A stretch of DNA of 5,408 nt from Geodermatophilaceae bacterium (GTDB lineage: Bacteria; Actinomycetota; Actinomycetes; Mycobacteriales; Geodermatophilaceae), in the NCBI GenBank assembly GCA_013811805.1, contig JACCUM010000099.1:1-5408 (forward strand). Direction: 5' to 3'. The position numbers and the translations under genes were made by a program. Positions within the stretch are counted from its first letter, which is position 1; every line of letters starts with the position of its first letter. This document shows positions 1-5,408 of this stretch, piece after piece. The notes under the pieces are model-generated. The model made no database searches. It worked only from the letters and a program-made list of their open reading frames with translations, and was not told where the DNA came from.

Positions 1-7
1 ACGCGAC

Positions 8-12
8 AGGAG
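8..12 (+). promoter_or_regulatory. infC: Shine-Dalgarno of infC
   Basis: AGGAG at 8-12 is followed by a 5-nt spacer and then the ATC at 18-20. It is the only good ribosome binding site ahead of the conserved IF3 N-terminus, and it decides in favour of the non-ATG start. The rest of the leader lies outside the window. Confidence 0.75.
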
Positions 13-17
13 ACGCC

Positions 18-584
18 ATCACCGAGCCCCGCATCAACGACCGCATCCGAGTTCCCGAAGTCCGTCTGGTCGGACCTGAAGGTGAACAGGTCGGGATCGT
101 TCCCATCGGCGAGGCCCTGCGCCTCGCGCAGGACTCCGAGTTGGACCTCGTCGAGGTGGCCCCCATGGCCCGCCCGCCGGTGGTCAAGCTCATGGATTAC
201 GGCAAGTTCAAGTACGAAGCAGCGCAGAAGGCCCGAGAGACCCGGCGCAATCAGACGCAGACGGTGATCAAGGAGATGCGCCTGCGGCTCAAGATCGACC
301 CCCACGACTACGAGACCAAGAAGGGCCACGTCGTCCGCTTCCTGAAGCAGGGCGACAAGGTGAAGGTGACCATCATGTTCCGCGGCCGCGAGCAGTCCCG
401 CCCCGAGATGGGGATGCGCCTGCTGCAGCGCCTGGCCACCGATGTCGAGGAACTCGGCTTCGTCGAGTCCACGCCGCGCCAGGACGGCCGCAACATGGTC
501 ATGGTCATGGCCCCACATCGCACCGCAGCTCAGAAGAAGCAGGCCGCCGCCAGCGAAGCTGGTCAAGCCGGCAACGCCAACTAG
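18..584 (+). CDS. infC: Translation initiation factor IF-3, ATC start
   Basis: IF3 binds the 30S subunit, keeps it apart from 50S and checks codon-anticodon pairing at the start site. From ATC at 18 the product is 188 aa, a normal IF3 length. The N-domain (about 1-75) begins TEPRINDRIRVPEVRL and includes LMDYGKFKYE (58-67). The linker is Lys/Arg-rich (about 71-92). The C-domain (about 85-170) holds the IDPHDYETKKGHVVRFLKQG block (93-112) and FRGREQSRPE (121-130), both hallmarks of the family. A low-complexity Ala/Gln tail ends at TAG 582-584. I chose ATC because AGGAG sits 5 nt upstream and homology starts immediately after it. The frame is open back to the window edge, so a start further upstream cannot be excluded. 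The next in-frame alternatives, TTG at 141 and ATG at 165, would delete most of the N-domain. E. coli infC uses AUU and is autoregulated through it; the same logic here is inference. One oddity is Val56, where many IF3s have Cys. Confidence 0.95.
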   Translation: MTEPRINDRIRVPEVRLVGPEGEQVGIVPIGEALRLAQDSELDLVEVAPMARPPVVKLMDYGKFKYEAAQKARETRRNQTQTVIKEMRLRLKIDPHDYETKKGHVVRFLKQGDKVKVTIMFRGREQSRPEMGMRLLQRLATDVEELGFVESTPRQDGRNMVMVMAPHRTAAQKKQAAASEAGQAGNAN

Positions 585-622
585 CAAGACGTCAGCGAGA
601 AGCCTCAGCGAAGGAAGGCACC

Positions 623-817
623 ATGCCGAAACAGAAGACGCACAAGGGTGCCGCCAAGCGCATCAGGGTGTCTGGGACGGGCAAGCTCGTACGCGAGCAG
701 TCCAACAACCAGCACAAGTTCGAGTACAAGTCCTCACGGCGCAAGCGTCGCCTGGACAGCAACACCGAAATTAGCCCCGCTGACAGCCGGCGTATGCGCC
801 GTCTGCTCGGCCTGTAG
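623..817 (+). CDS. rpmI: 50S ribosomal protein L35 (bL35)
   Basis: This small basic protein of the large ribosomal subunit is 64 aa, the usual length. It begins MPKQKTHKGAAKRIRVSGTG, the bL35 signature with a Lys/Arg-rich N-terminus. It continues through a KSSRRKRRL segment (residues 36-44) and ends RRMRRLLGL, as the family does. The ATG at 623 is preceded by AAGGAAGG at 611-618, a strong Shine-Dalgarno. It starts 38 nt after infC and ends 16 nt before rplT, so the three genes form one transcription unit. The mid-region NNQHKFEYKSSR departs from the more common RHLLEHKSSR form; the protein looks intact but somewhat divergent. Confidence 0.96.
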   Translation: MPKQKTHKGAAKRIRVSGTGKLVREQSNNQHKFEYKSSRRKRRLDSNTEISPADSRRMRRLLGL

Positions 818-833
818 CGCAAGGAGTTCATCG

Positions 834-1241
834 ATGGCACGCGTCAAGCGGGCAGTCAACGCCCACAAGAAGCGCCGCGCTGTACTCGAAGCCGCCAGCG
901 GATACCGCGGCCAGCGCTCGCGTCTGTATCGCAAAGCCAAGGAGCAGCTGCTCCACTCGGCGACGTACAACTACCGTGACCGCAAGGTCCGCAAGGGTGA
1001 CTTCCGCAAGCTCTGGATCACCCGAATCAACGCCGCCGCCCGGCAGAACGACATGACCTACAACCGGTTCATGCAGGGTTTGAAGCTGGCCGGGATCCCG
1101 CTGGACCGCAAGGTCCTGGCCGAGCTGGCGGTCAACGACGCCGCGGCCTTCACCGCGCTGGTCGGCTCGGCCCGTAGTGCGCTCGATGATGCCGGGCAGC
1201 TCACCGGCACCACGGCCGGCGCCGGCCGCGGGCCTTCCTGA
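834..1241 (+). CDS. rplT: 50S ribosomal protein L20 (bL20)
   Basis: bL20 binds 23S rRNA early in 50S assembly; in E. coli and Bacillus it also represses its own operon by binding mRNA. The product is 135 aa. It begins MARVKRAVNAHKKRRAVLEA and continues with GYRGQRSRLYRKAKEQLLHS (23-42), the long basic helix. RDRKVRKGDFRKLWITRINAA (about 48-68) and the globular C-domain with YNRFMQGLKLAGIPLDRKVLAELA (76-99) follow, all typical of bL20. The ATG at 834 has AAGGAG at 821-826 with a 7-nt spacer. The last 15 or so residues (GQLTGTTAGAGRGPS) are a Gly/Ala/Thr tail beyond the E. coli length (about 118 aa). That tail is encoded by very GC-rich DNA that includes a 16-bp palindrome. Stop is TGA 1239-1241. 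Confidence 0.97.
   Translation: MARVKRAVNAHKKRRAVLEAASGYRGQRSRLYRKAKEQLLHSATYNYRDRKVRKGDFRKLWITRINAAARQNDMTYNRFMQGLKLAGIPLDRKVLAELAVNDAAAFTALVGSARSALDDAGQLTGTTAGAGRGPS
1213..1228. repeat. 16-bp perfect palindrome in the rplT 3' end
   Basis: CGGCCGGCGCCGGCCG reads the same on both strands, with its centre between 1220 and 1221. It lies inside the codons of the bL20 C-terminal tail, ending about 10 nt before the rplT stop codon. It could be chance in GC-rich sequence or a self-complementary element at the end of the ribosomal protein genes. There is no T-run after it, so I do not call it a terminator. Confidence 0.6.
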
Positions 1242-1250
1242 GTCAACGCA

Positions 1251-1315
1251 ACCGCACTTTCTCCGGAGAATGGCGCTTCTGCCGGCGCGTAGACCGCACA
1301 TTCTCCGGAGAAAGT
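1251..1315. repeat. Paired TTCTCCGGAGAA palindromes in an inverted repeat
   Basis: This sits in the 102-nt gap between rplT and the methyltransferase gene. The arms ACTTTCTCCGGAGAATG (1256-1272) and CATTCTCCGGAGAAAGT (1299-1315) are exact reverse complements, 17 bp, separated by 26 nt. Each arm contains the 12-bp palindrome TTCTCCGGAGAA (1259-1270 and 1301-1312). Both copies are preceded by ACCGCAC (1251-1257 and 1293-1299), so the unit also reads as a 22-bp direct repeat with two mismatches and a 42-bp period, about four helical turns. As RNA it could fold into one long hairpin downstream of rplT; as DNA it looks like a double binding site. No U-tract follows, so it is not a classical intrinsic terminator, although it may still end or weaken transcription. 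I do not recognise a known regulator for this motif. A dispersed intergenic repeat is also possible. Confidence 0.85.
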
Positions 1316-1343
1316 CCGCGAAGGGTGAGATCGTCTGGTTTCC

Positions 1344-2171
1344 GTGCTGAGTGACGGCAACTCCCGACTCGTCGAGGCCCACCGACTCACGCGTCGGGTT
1401 CGTCGGGATCAGGCCCGGGAGTTCCTTGCCGAGGGGCCGCAGGCGGTTCGCGAGGCGGTGGCGTCGCCGGGGGTCGTGCTCGAGGTCTTTGGCACCCCGG
1501 CCGCCCTCGACCTGCATGGCGACTGGCTCGCCGAGACACCGGTCACCCTGCGACCGATCAGCGACAAGGCGGCAGCGGCCCTGTCGGAAACGGTGCAGCC
1601 ACAGGGCCTGATTGCCCGCTGCCGCTACGTCGATGTGGCCATCACCGAGGTCGTGGCCGCCGCACCGACACTGGTCGCCGTCCTGGCGGGTATTTCCGAT
1701 CCAGGCAACGCTGGCACGATCCTGCGTACGGCCGACGCTGCAGGCGCGGACGCGGTGATCTTCACGCAGGGATCAGTCGACCCGTACAACGGCAAGTGCG
1801 TTCGGGCCAGCGCCGGCAGCCTGTTCCACCTTCCGATCGTTCGCGCCGCTGCCTACCCCGACGCCCGTGCCGAGCTGAGCGCCGCCGGACTGCAGGTGCT
1901 GGGAGCCGCGGCCACTGCCGAACGTAATCTCGGCGAGCCCGACACCCAACGTCTCCTGCAGTCCCCGTCGGCGTGGGTCTTCGGCAGCGAGGCGCACGGA
2001 CTGGCCACGATCGAGTCCGCGACCGCAACTACTCGGGGGCTCAGCTCCGCTGCGGTCGACGAGCACATCCGCATCCCCATCTGGGGCGGGGCCGAGAGCC
2101 TGAACCTAGCCGCCGCCGCCGCGATCTGCCTCTATGCCTCGGCCACCGCCCAGCGCCACGCTACGACCTGA
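1344..2171 (+). CDS. tsnR: TrmH/SpoU-family RNA 2'-O-ribose methyltransferase
   Basis: This is a SAM-dependent SPOUT-fold enzyme that methylates a ribose 2'-OH, probably in 23S rRNA or possibly tRNA; the target cannot be read from the sequence. It is 275 aa. The N-terminal substrate-binding domain (about 15-100) includes FLAEGPQAVREA (27-38) and ETVQPQGLIA (82-91). The catalytic domain carries motif 1 DPGNAGTILRTADAAGA (119-135; Asn122 and the probable catalytic Arg128), motif 2 WVFGSEAHGL (211-220) and motif 3 IPIWGGAESLNLAAAAA (244-260; the SLN loop of the SAM-binding knot). The symbol follows the M. tuberculosis gene next to rplT; rlmB-like would be equally fair, and thiostrepton resistance is not implied. 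TGA at 1326-1328 blocks the frame upstream, and GTG at 1344 is the only usual start codon before the conserved region. Its Shine-Dalgarno is poor (GGTGAG at 1324-1329, 14 nt away), so expression may be weak or leaderless. It is bracketed by inverted repeats in both flanking gaps. Confidence 0.93.
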   Translation: MLSDGNSRLVEAHRLTRRVRRDQAREFLAEGPQAVREAVASPGVVLEVFGTPAALDLHGDWLAETPVTLRPISDKAAAALSETVQPQGLIARCRYVDVAITEVVAAAPTLVAVLAGISDPGNAGTILRTADAAGADAVIFTQGSVDPYNGKCVRASAGSLFHLPIVRAAAYPDARAELSAAGLQVLGAAATAERNLGEPDTQRLLQSPSAWVFGSEAHGLATIESATATTRGLSSAAVDEHIRIPIWGGAESLNLAAAAAICLYASATAQRHATT

Positions 2172-2192
2172 CGCGCGACGAGAGGGAGCGAA

Positions 2193-2266
2193 CAGCTTTG
2201 CCTACCAGAGGTCGCGACACGCCGCAGGAAGACTCGGGGCGTTACTGCACCAGGTAGGCAAAGCTG
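2193..2266 (+). repeat. 14-bp perfect inverted repeat (stem-loop) upstream of pheS
   Basis: CAGCTTTGCCTACC (2193-2206) and GGTAGGCAAAGCTG (2253-2266) are exact reverse complements around a 46-nt loop. The loop can form a smaller hairpin (ACGCC 2219-2223 with GGCGT 2238-2242). The element lies in the 149-nt gap between the methyltransferase gene and pheS and ends 54 nt before the pheS start. There is no U-run behind it, no T-box consensus and no tRNA-like TΨC sequence. It may be a leader structure controlling pheST, a transcript-stabilising stem, or a processing site. The rest of the gap (2172-2192, 2267-2320) shows no convincing -10/-35 promoter; near the end GGCTTGC is repeated directly (2276-2282 and 2289-2295). 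Confidence 0.8.
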
Positions 2267-2320
2267 GTCCTTGGGGGCTTGCGCATTCGGCTTGCCCGGC
2301 TGCGGTTGGATGGAGCCACG

Positions 2321-3388
2321 ATGTCCGGAGCCAACGATCACTACGACCCCAAGCAGGTCGCGATCCTGTCCGCCGAGTCACTTGCTGCGGCGGTGATCAC
2401 CGCCGAGAAGGACTTCGCCCAGGCTGTCGATCTCGATGCGCTGGCCGCCGTACGACCGGCACACCTGGGCGAGCGGGCGCCGATCTTCGCCGCCCGCCGC
2501 GAACTCGGCGCCCTACCCCCGGCAGCGCGCTCGGCTGCAGGCAAGCGGGTCAATGTGGCTCGGCAAAGCGTCGAAGCCGCTTACGCCGACCGCCTGGCGG
2601 TGTTGACAGCAGAGCGCGACGATCGCGTTCTTGTCGAGCAGACCGTCGACGTGACGCTTCCGGTGGACCGTCGCCCGCGAGGGGCGCGGCACCCACTGAG
2701 CATGATCGCCGATCGGATGGTCGACGTGTTCCTCGCCATGGGCTACGAGGTCGCCGAGGGCCCGGAGGTCGAGGCCGAGTGGTTCAACTTCGACGCGCTC
2801 AACATCGGTCCTGACCACCCCACCCGTTCCCTGATGGACACCTTCTTCGTCGATCCCCCGGAGTCCGGCCTGGTGCTGCGGACCCATACCTCTCCGGTTC
2901 AGGCGCGGACGATGTTGAATCGGGACCCGCCGATACATGTGATCTGCCCCGGCCGGACGTACCGCACTGATGAGCTCGACGCGACGCACACGCCGGTCTT
3001 CGCCCAGATCGAGGGTCTGGTCGTGGACCGCGCAATCACCATGGCCCACCTGCGCGGCACCCTGGACCATCTGGCCCGCGCCATGTTCGGAGCGGACGCG
3101 AAGACCCGGTTCCGGCCGCACTTCTTCCCGTTCACCGAGCCGTCGGCGGAGTTCGATGTCTGGTTCCCGGAGCATCGCGACGGCCCGCGATGGGTCGAAT
3201 GGGGCGGCTGTGGCATCGTCAATCCCAAGGTTCTGATCGCCTGCGGGATCGACCCGGAGGAGTTCTCCGGGTTCGCCTTCGGCATGGGCATCGAGCGCAC
3301 GCTGCAAGTCCGCCACGGCGTCAGCGATATGCGGGACATGGTCGAGGGCGACGTCCGCTTCGCCCGCGCCTTCGGCGTCGAGATCTGA
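2321..3388 (+). CDS. pheS: Phenylalanyl-tRNA synthetase alpha subunit
   Basis: This is the catalytic subunit of class IIc PheRS (alpha2-beta2), which activates Phe with ATP and charges tRNA-Phe in the cytoplasm. It is 355 aa, a normal length. Residues 1-105 form the N-terminal helical, coiled-coil tRNA-binding region (LGERAPIFAARRELGALPP at 49-67). Motif 1 spans HPLSMIADRMVDVFLAMGYE (124-143), followed by LRTHTSPVQARTM (186-198). Motif 2 is GRTYRTDELDATHTPVFAQIEG (211-232). HFFPFTEPSAEFDV (267-280) lines the Phe pocket. Motif 3 is GFAFGMGIERTLQVRHGV (317-334). Ala319 in FAFG corresponds, by my alignment from memory, to the E. coli pocket residue Ala294 that sets Phe specificity. ATG 2321 has TGGAG at 2311-2315 with a 5-nt spacer. 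An in-frame TTG at 2279 would add 14 residues but lacks a ribosome site and family homology. pheT begins 19 nt downstream, so the two genes are co-transcribed. Confidence 0.97.
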   Translation: MSGANDHYDPKQVAILSAESLAAAVITAEKDFAQAVDLDALAAVRPAHLGERAPIFAARRELGALPPAARSAAGKRVNVARQSVEAAYADRLAVLTAERDDRVLVEQTVDVTLPVDRRPRGARHPLSMIADRMVDVFLAMGYEVAEGPEVEAEWFNFDALNIGPDHPTRSLMDTFFVDPPESGLVLRTHTSPVQARTMLNRDPPIHVICPGRTYRTDELDATHTPVFAQIEGLVVDRAITMAHLRGTLDHLARAMFGADAKTRFRPHFFPFTEPSAEFDVWFPEHRDGPRWVEWGGCGIVNPKVLIACGIDPEEFSGFAFGMGIERTLQVRHGVSDMRDMVEGDVRFARAFGVEI

Positions 3389-3407
3389 CGCAGGGAACCC
3401 AGAGCTG

Positions 3408-5408
3408 ATGCGCATACCGCTGTCCTGGCTTGCCGAGTACGTGTCCCTCCCGGCGGGTGAGGCACTGTCCACGGTCACCGATGTCCTAGTGCGGCTCGGC
3501 GTCGAGGTCGACGCGATCCATCGTACGGACCTCGCCGGGCCTCTTGTGATCGGTCGGGTGCTCGAGATCGCGGATCTCCCCGAGTTCAAAAAGCCGATCC
3601 GCCATTGCCGGGTCGACGTGGGGGAGCCGCAACCCCGCGGCATCGTCTGCGGAGCCACGAATTTCGGTGTCGGCGACCTGGTCGTGGCCGCGCTGCCCGG
3701 CGTCGTCCTTCCCGGCGGATTCGAGATCGCCGCTCGCAAGACCTACGGCTACATTTCCGACGGAATGATCTGTTCCGCGCGCGAACTCGGTCTCGGCGAC
3801 GAGCACGCCGGCATTCTCGTTCTCAGCCCGGACCTTGCTGCCAAGCCTGGAGCCCGCGCCGTCGCTGCGCTCGGGCTCGACGACCCGGTGTTCGAACTCG
3901 AGATCACACCTGACCGAGGCGACCTGCTGTCCGTACGCGGTCTGGCGCGTGAAATCGGCCTCGGCCTCGACGTCCCCAGTATCGACCCCGGTCGGCTGGA
4001 CCCACTGGTGATCAGCGGCCCGCAGTCCTACGAGATCCGGGTCGAGGACACCGCGGGCTGCGACCGGTTCGTCGGGCTCGCGATGACCGGACTTGACCCG
4101 GCAGCCACCTCCCCGGATTGGATGCAACGCCGACTCACCCAGGCTGACATCCGTACGGTCAGCCTGGCCGTCGACGTCACCAACTTCGTCATGGTCGAAC
4201 TCGGGCAGCCCATGCATGTCTTCGACCTCGACCTGCTGACCGGTCCGTTGGTCATCCGCCGAGCCAAGGCCGGCGAGACCCTGACCACCCTGGACCGGAC
4301 CGAGCACAACCTGTCCGATGCCGATCTGCTGATCACCGACGACACCGGCCCGATCGGGTTGGCTGCAGTGATGGGCGGTCTGACCACCGAGATTCATGAC
4401 GCGACCACCAGCCTCCTGCTGGAGGCTGCGCACTGGGATCCGGTCACCGTCTCGCGTACCTCGCGGGGGCATGGCTTGTTCAGCGAGGCCGCTCGTCGCT
4501 TCGAGCGTGGAGTCGACCCCGAGATGACGACCGCAGCGATCGTCCGTGCGGCTGCACTCCTGTCCGAGTACGGCGGTGCCCGGCCTGCAGGCGCGGTTGT
4601 CGACGTGGACAACCGGACGCCGCGCGCGCCGGTGTTACTCGACGTCTCGTTGCCCTCCCGGGTTGTGGGGGTGGACTACTCCGCCGAGCACGTCCGCGTT
4701 GTGTTGACCAGGCTCGGCGCAACTGTCGACGGGGGCCACCACGGAGATGGGCCGCTCCGGGTGATGCCGCCGAGTTGGCGCATGGACCTCGTCGATCCCA
4801 ACGACCTGGTCGAGGAGATCGTCCGGCTGTCCGGCTATGACCAGGTCCCGTCACGACTTCCGGTCGCGCCGGCTGGGCGCGGGCTGACCGGCGTGCAGCG
4901 CCGTCGCCGCAGCATCGCCCGATCGCTGGCCGACCTCGGGTACGTCGAGGCGCCGGCCTATCCGTTTCTCGATCCGGCGGTCTTCGATGCTCTGCGGCTG
5001 GACGGAGACGACGAGCGACGCAGGGCCGTACGGCTGTCCAACCCGCTCTCGGAGACCGAGCCGCTGATGAGGACAACCTTGCTCCCGGGCCTGCTCAGGA
5101 CGCTGCGCCGCAACCTCGGCCGAGGTCAGCGTGATGTCGCCTTGTTCGAGATCGGATTGGTCGTACGGCCCACCGGCGAGGCGTCCCGCGCGCCCATCCT
5201 GAGCGTGAGCAGCCGTCCCGATGACGAGCAGATCGCTCGATTGAAGGCGGCGGTGCCGCGCCAACCCTGGCGCGTGGGGGTCGTGGCTGCTGGCGCCGCA
5301 GAGCTTTCCGGATGGTGGGGCAAGGGTCGTCCCTTCTATTGGACCGATGTGCTGGCCGCTGCGGCCGAGATCGGGACCGCTGCTGGTGTTCGGATCCGGA
5401 GCAGGGCC
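3408..5408 (+). CDS. pheT: Phenylalanyl-tRNA synthetase beta subunit (3' end cut off)
   Basis: The beta subunit binds tRNA-Phe and edits mischarged Tyr-tRNA-Phe. The frame is open for 667 codons from ATG 3408 to the window end; whole PheT proteins are about 800-830 aa, so the C-terminal anticodon-binding (FDX-ACB) domain is missing only because the window stops. The N-terminus MRIPLSWLAEYVSLP is typical. The EMAP-like OB fold (about 43-150) contains EFKKPIRHCRVDVG (59-72), IVCGATNFGVGD (79-90) and SDGMICSARELGLG (117-130). The B3/B4 editing region (about 205-395) contains DVTNFVMVELGQPMHVFD (256-273, with His270), GVMGG-like AAVMGG (319-324), LLLEAAHWDP (336-345) and FERGVDPE (365-372). B5 (about 405-478) contains PPSWRMDLVDPNDLVEEIVRL (454-474). 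The synthetase-like, non-catalytic core follows (about 485 onward), including SNPLSETEPLMRTTLLPGLL (544-563) and ALFEIG (578-583). The ribosome site is modest (AGGGA 3392-3396, 11-nt spacer), so coupling to pheS translation is likely. Leu410 uses TTA, a rare codon in high-GC actinobacteria. Confidence 0.97.
   Translation, partial: MRIPLSWLAEYVSLPAGEALSTVTDVLVRLGVEVDAIHRTDLAGPLVIGRVLEIADLPEFKKPIRHCRVDVGEPQPRGIVCGATNFGVGDLVVAALPGVVLPGGFEIAARKTYGYISDGMICSARELGLGDEHAGILVLSPDLAAKPGARAVAALGLDDPVFELEITPDRGDLLSVRGLAREIGLGLDVPSIDPGRLDPLVISGPQSYEIRVEDTAGCDRFVGLAMTGLDPAATSPDWMQRRLTQADIRTVSLAVDVTNFVMVELGQPMHVFDLDLLTGPLVIRRAKAGETLTTLDRTEHNLSDADLLITDDTGPIGLAAVMGGLTTEIHDATTSLLLEAAHWDPVTVSRTSRGHGLFSEAARRFERGVDPEMTTAAIVRAAALLSEYGGARPAGAVVDVDNRTPRAPVLLDVSLPSRVVGVDYSAEHVRVVLTRLGATVDGGHHGDGPLRVMPPSWRMDLVDPNDLVEEIVRLSGYDQVPSRLPVAPAGRGLTGVQRRRRSIARSLADLGYVEAPAYPFLDPAVFDALRLDGDDERRRAVRLSNPLSETEPLMRTTLLPGLLRTLRRNLGRGQRDVALFEIGLVVRPTGEASRAPILSVSSRPDDEQIARLKAAVPRQPWRVGVVAAGAAELSGWWGKGRPFYWTDVLAAAAEIGTAAGVRIRSRA

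Noticed and set aside
141..584. TTG at 141 as the infC start (147 aa)
   Set aside because: It would remove most of the IF3 N-domain, although conserved IF3 sequence continues in frame back to codon 18, where a good Shine-Dalgarno is found.
1256..1315. Classical rho-independent terminator after rplT
   Set aside because: The stem is long and perfect, but the loop is 26 nt and the bases after it (GTCCGCGAAGGG) contain no U-run. Termination remains possible but is not shown.
2198..2257. pheM-type Phe-rich attenuator leader peptide
   Set aside because: The 19-codon frame contains no Phe codon, and the stem it overlaps has no terminator U-tract.
2193..2266. tRNA gene or T-box leader in the pheS upstream gap
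   Set aside because: The 74-nt size is suggestive, but the end stem is 14 bp instead of 7, there is no GTTCGA-type TΨC arm on either strand, and no T-box TGGNACCGCG-like sequence.
2279..2320. TTG at 2279 as the pheS start
   Set aside because: There is no ribosome site and the added residues do not resemble PheS. ATG 2321 has GGAG 5 nt upstream and gives the usual length.
2513..3739. Long minus-strand open frame (408 codons) opposite pheS/pheT; similar ones at 3486-4472 and 828-1517
   Set aside because: They lie opposite genes with clear full-length homology. Their composition is Arg/Gly/Asp-rich with no recognisable domain, which is typical of antisense shadows in high-GC coding DNA.

Overview
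This window is a stretch of housekeeping translation genes from a high-GC Gram-positive bacterium (Actinomycetota). All genes lie on the + strand in the order infC - rpmI - rplT - TrmH/SpoU-family rRNA methyltransferase - pheS - pheT (cut by the window end). The same series, with a tsnR-type methyltransferase after rplT and pheST further on, is known from Mycobacterium tuberculosis and other actinobacteria. The high G+C content, strong third-position G/C bias, and actinobacterial-looking PheT and IF3 sequences fit that placement. I cannot name the genus.

Layout: bases 1-17 are the end of the infC leader with a Shine-Dalgarno. Bases 18-584 encode IF3, apparently starting at a rare ATC codon. 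Bases 623-817 (bL35) and 834-1241 (bL20) follow with short gaps and good ribosome binding sites. Bases 1242-1343 are a gap carrying two copies of a 12-bp palindrome, TTCTCCGGAGAA, set in a perfect 17-bp inverted repeat. Bases 1344-2171 encode a TrmH/SpoU-family RNA 2'-O-methyltransferase with a GTG start and no good ribosome binding site. Bases 2172-2320 are a second gap with a perfect 14-bp inverted repeat. Bases 2321-3388 encode the PheRS alpha subunit. From 3408 to the window end is the PheRS beta subunit, 667 codons without a stop.

How they work together: IF3 checks start-codon and initiator-tRNA fidelity on the 30S subunit. bL35 and bL20 are 50S proteins; bL20 is an early assembly protein and, in some bacteria, an autoregulator of this operon. 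The methyltransferase probably modifies 23S rRNA or tRNA. PheS and PheT form the alpha2-beta2 phenylalanyl-tRNA synthetase.

I see no mobile element gene, CRISPR array, tRNA, rRNA or defence system, and nothing resembling an undescribed multi-gene system. What deserves a second look is non-coding: the ATC start of infC, the paired palindromes between rplT and the methyltransferase gene, and the stem-loop (with a short ORF threaded through it) ahead of pheS.
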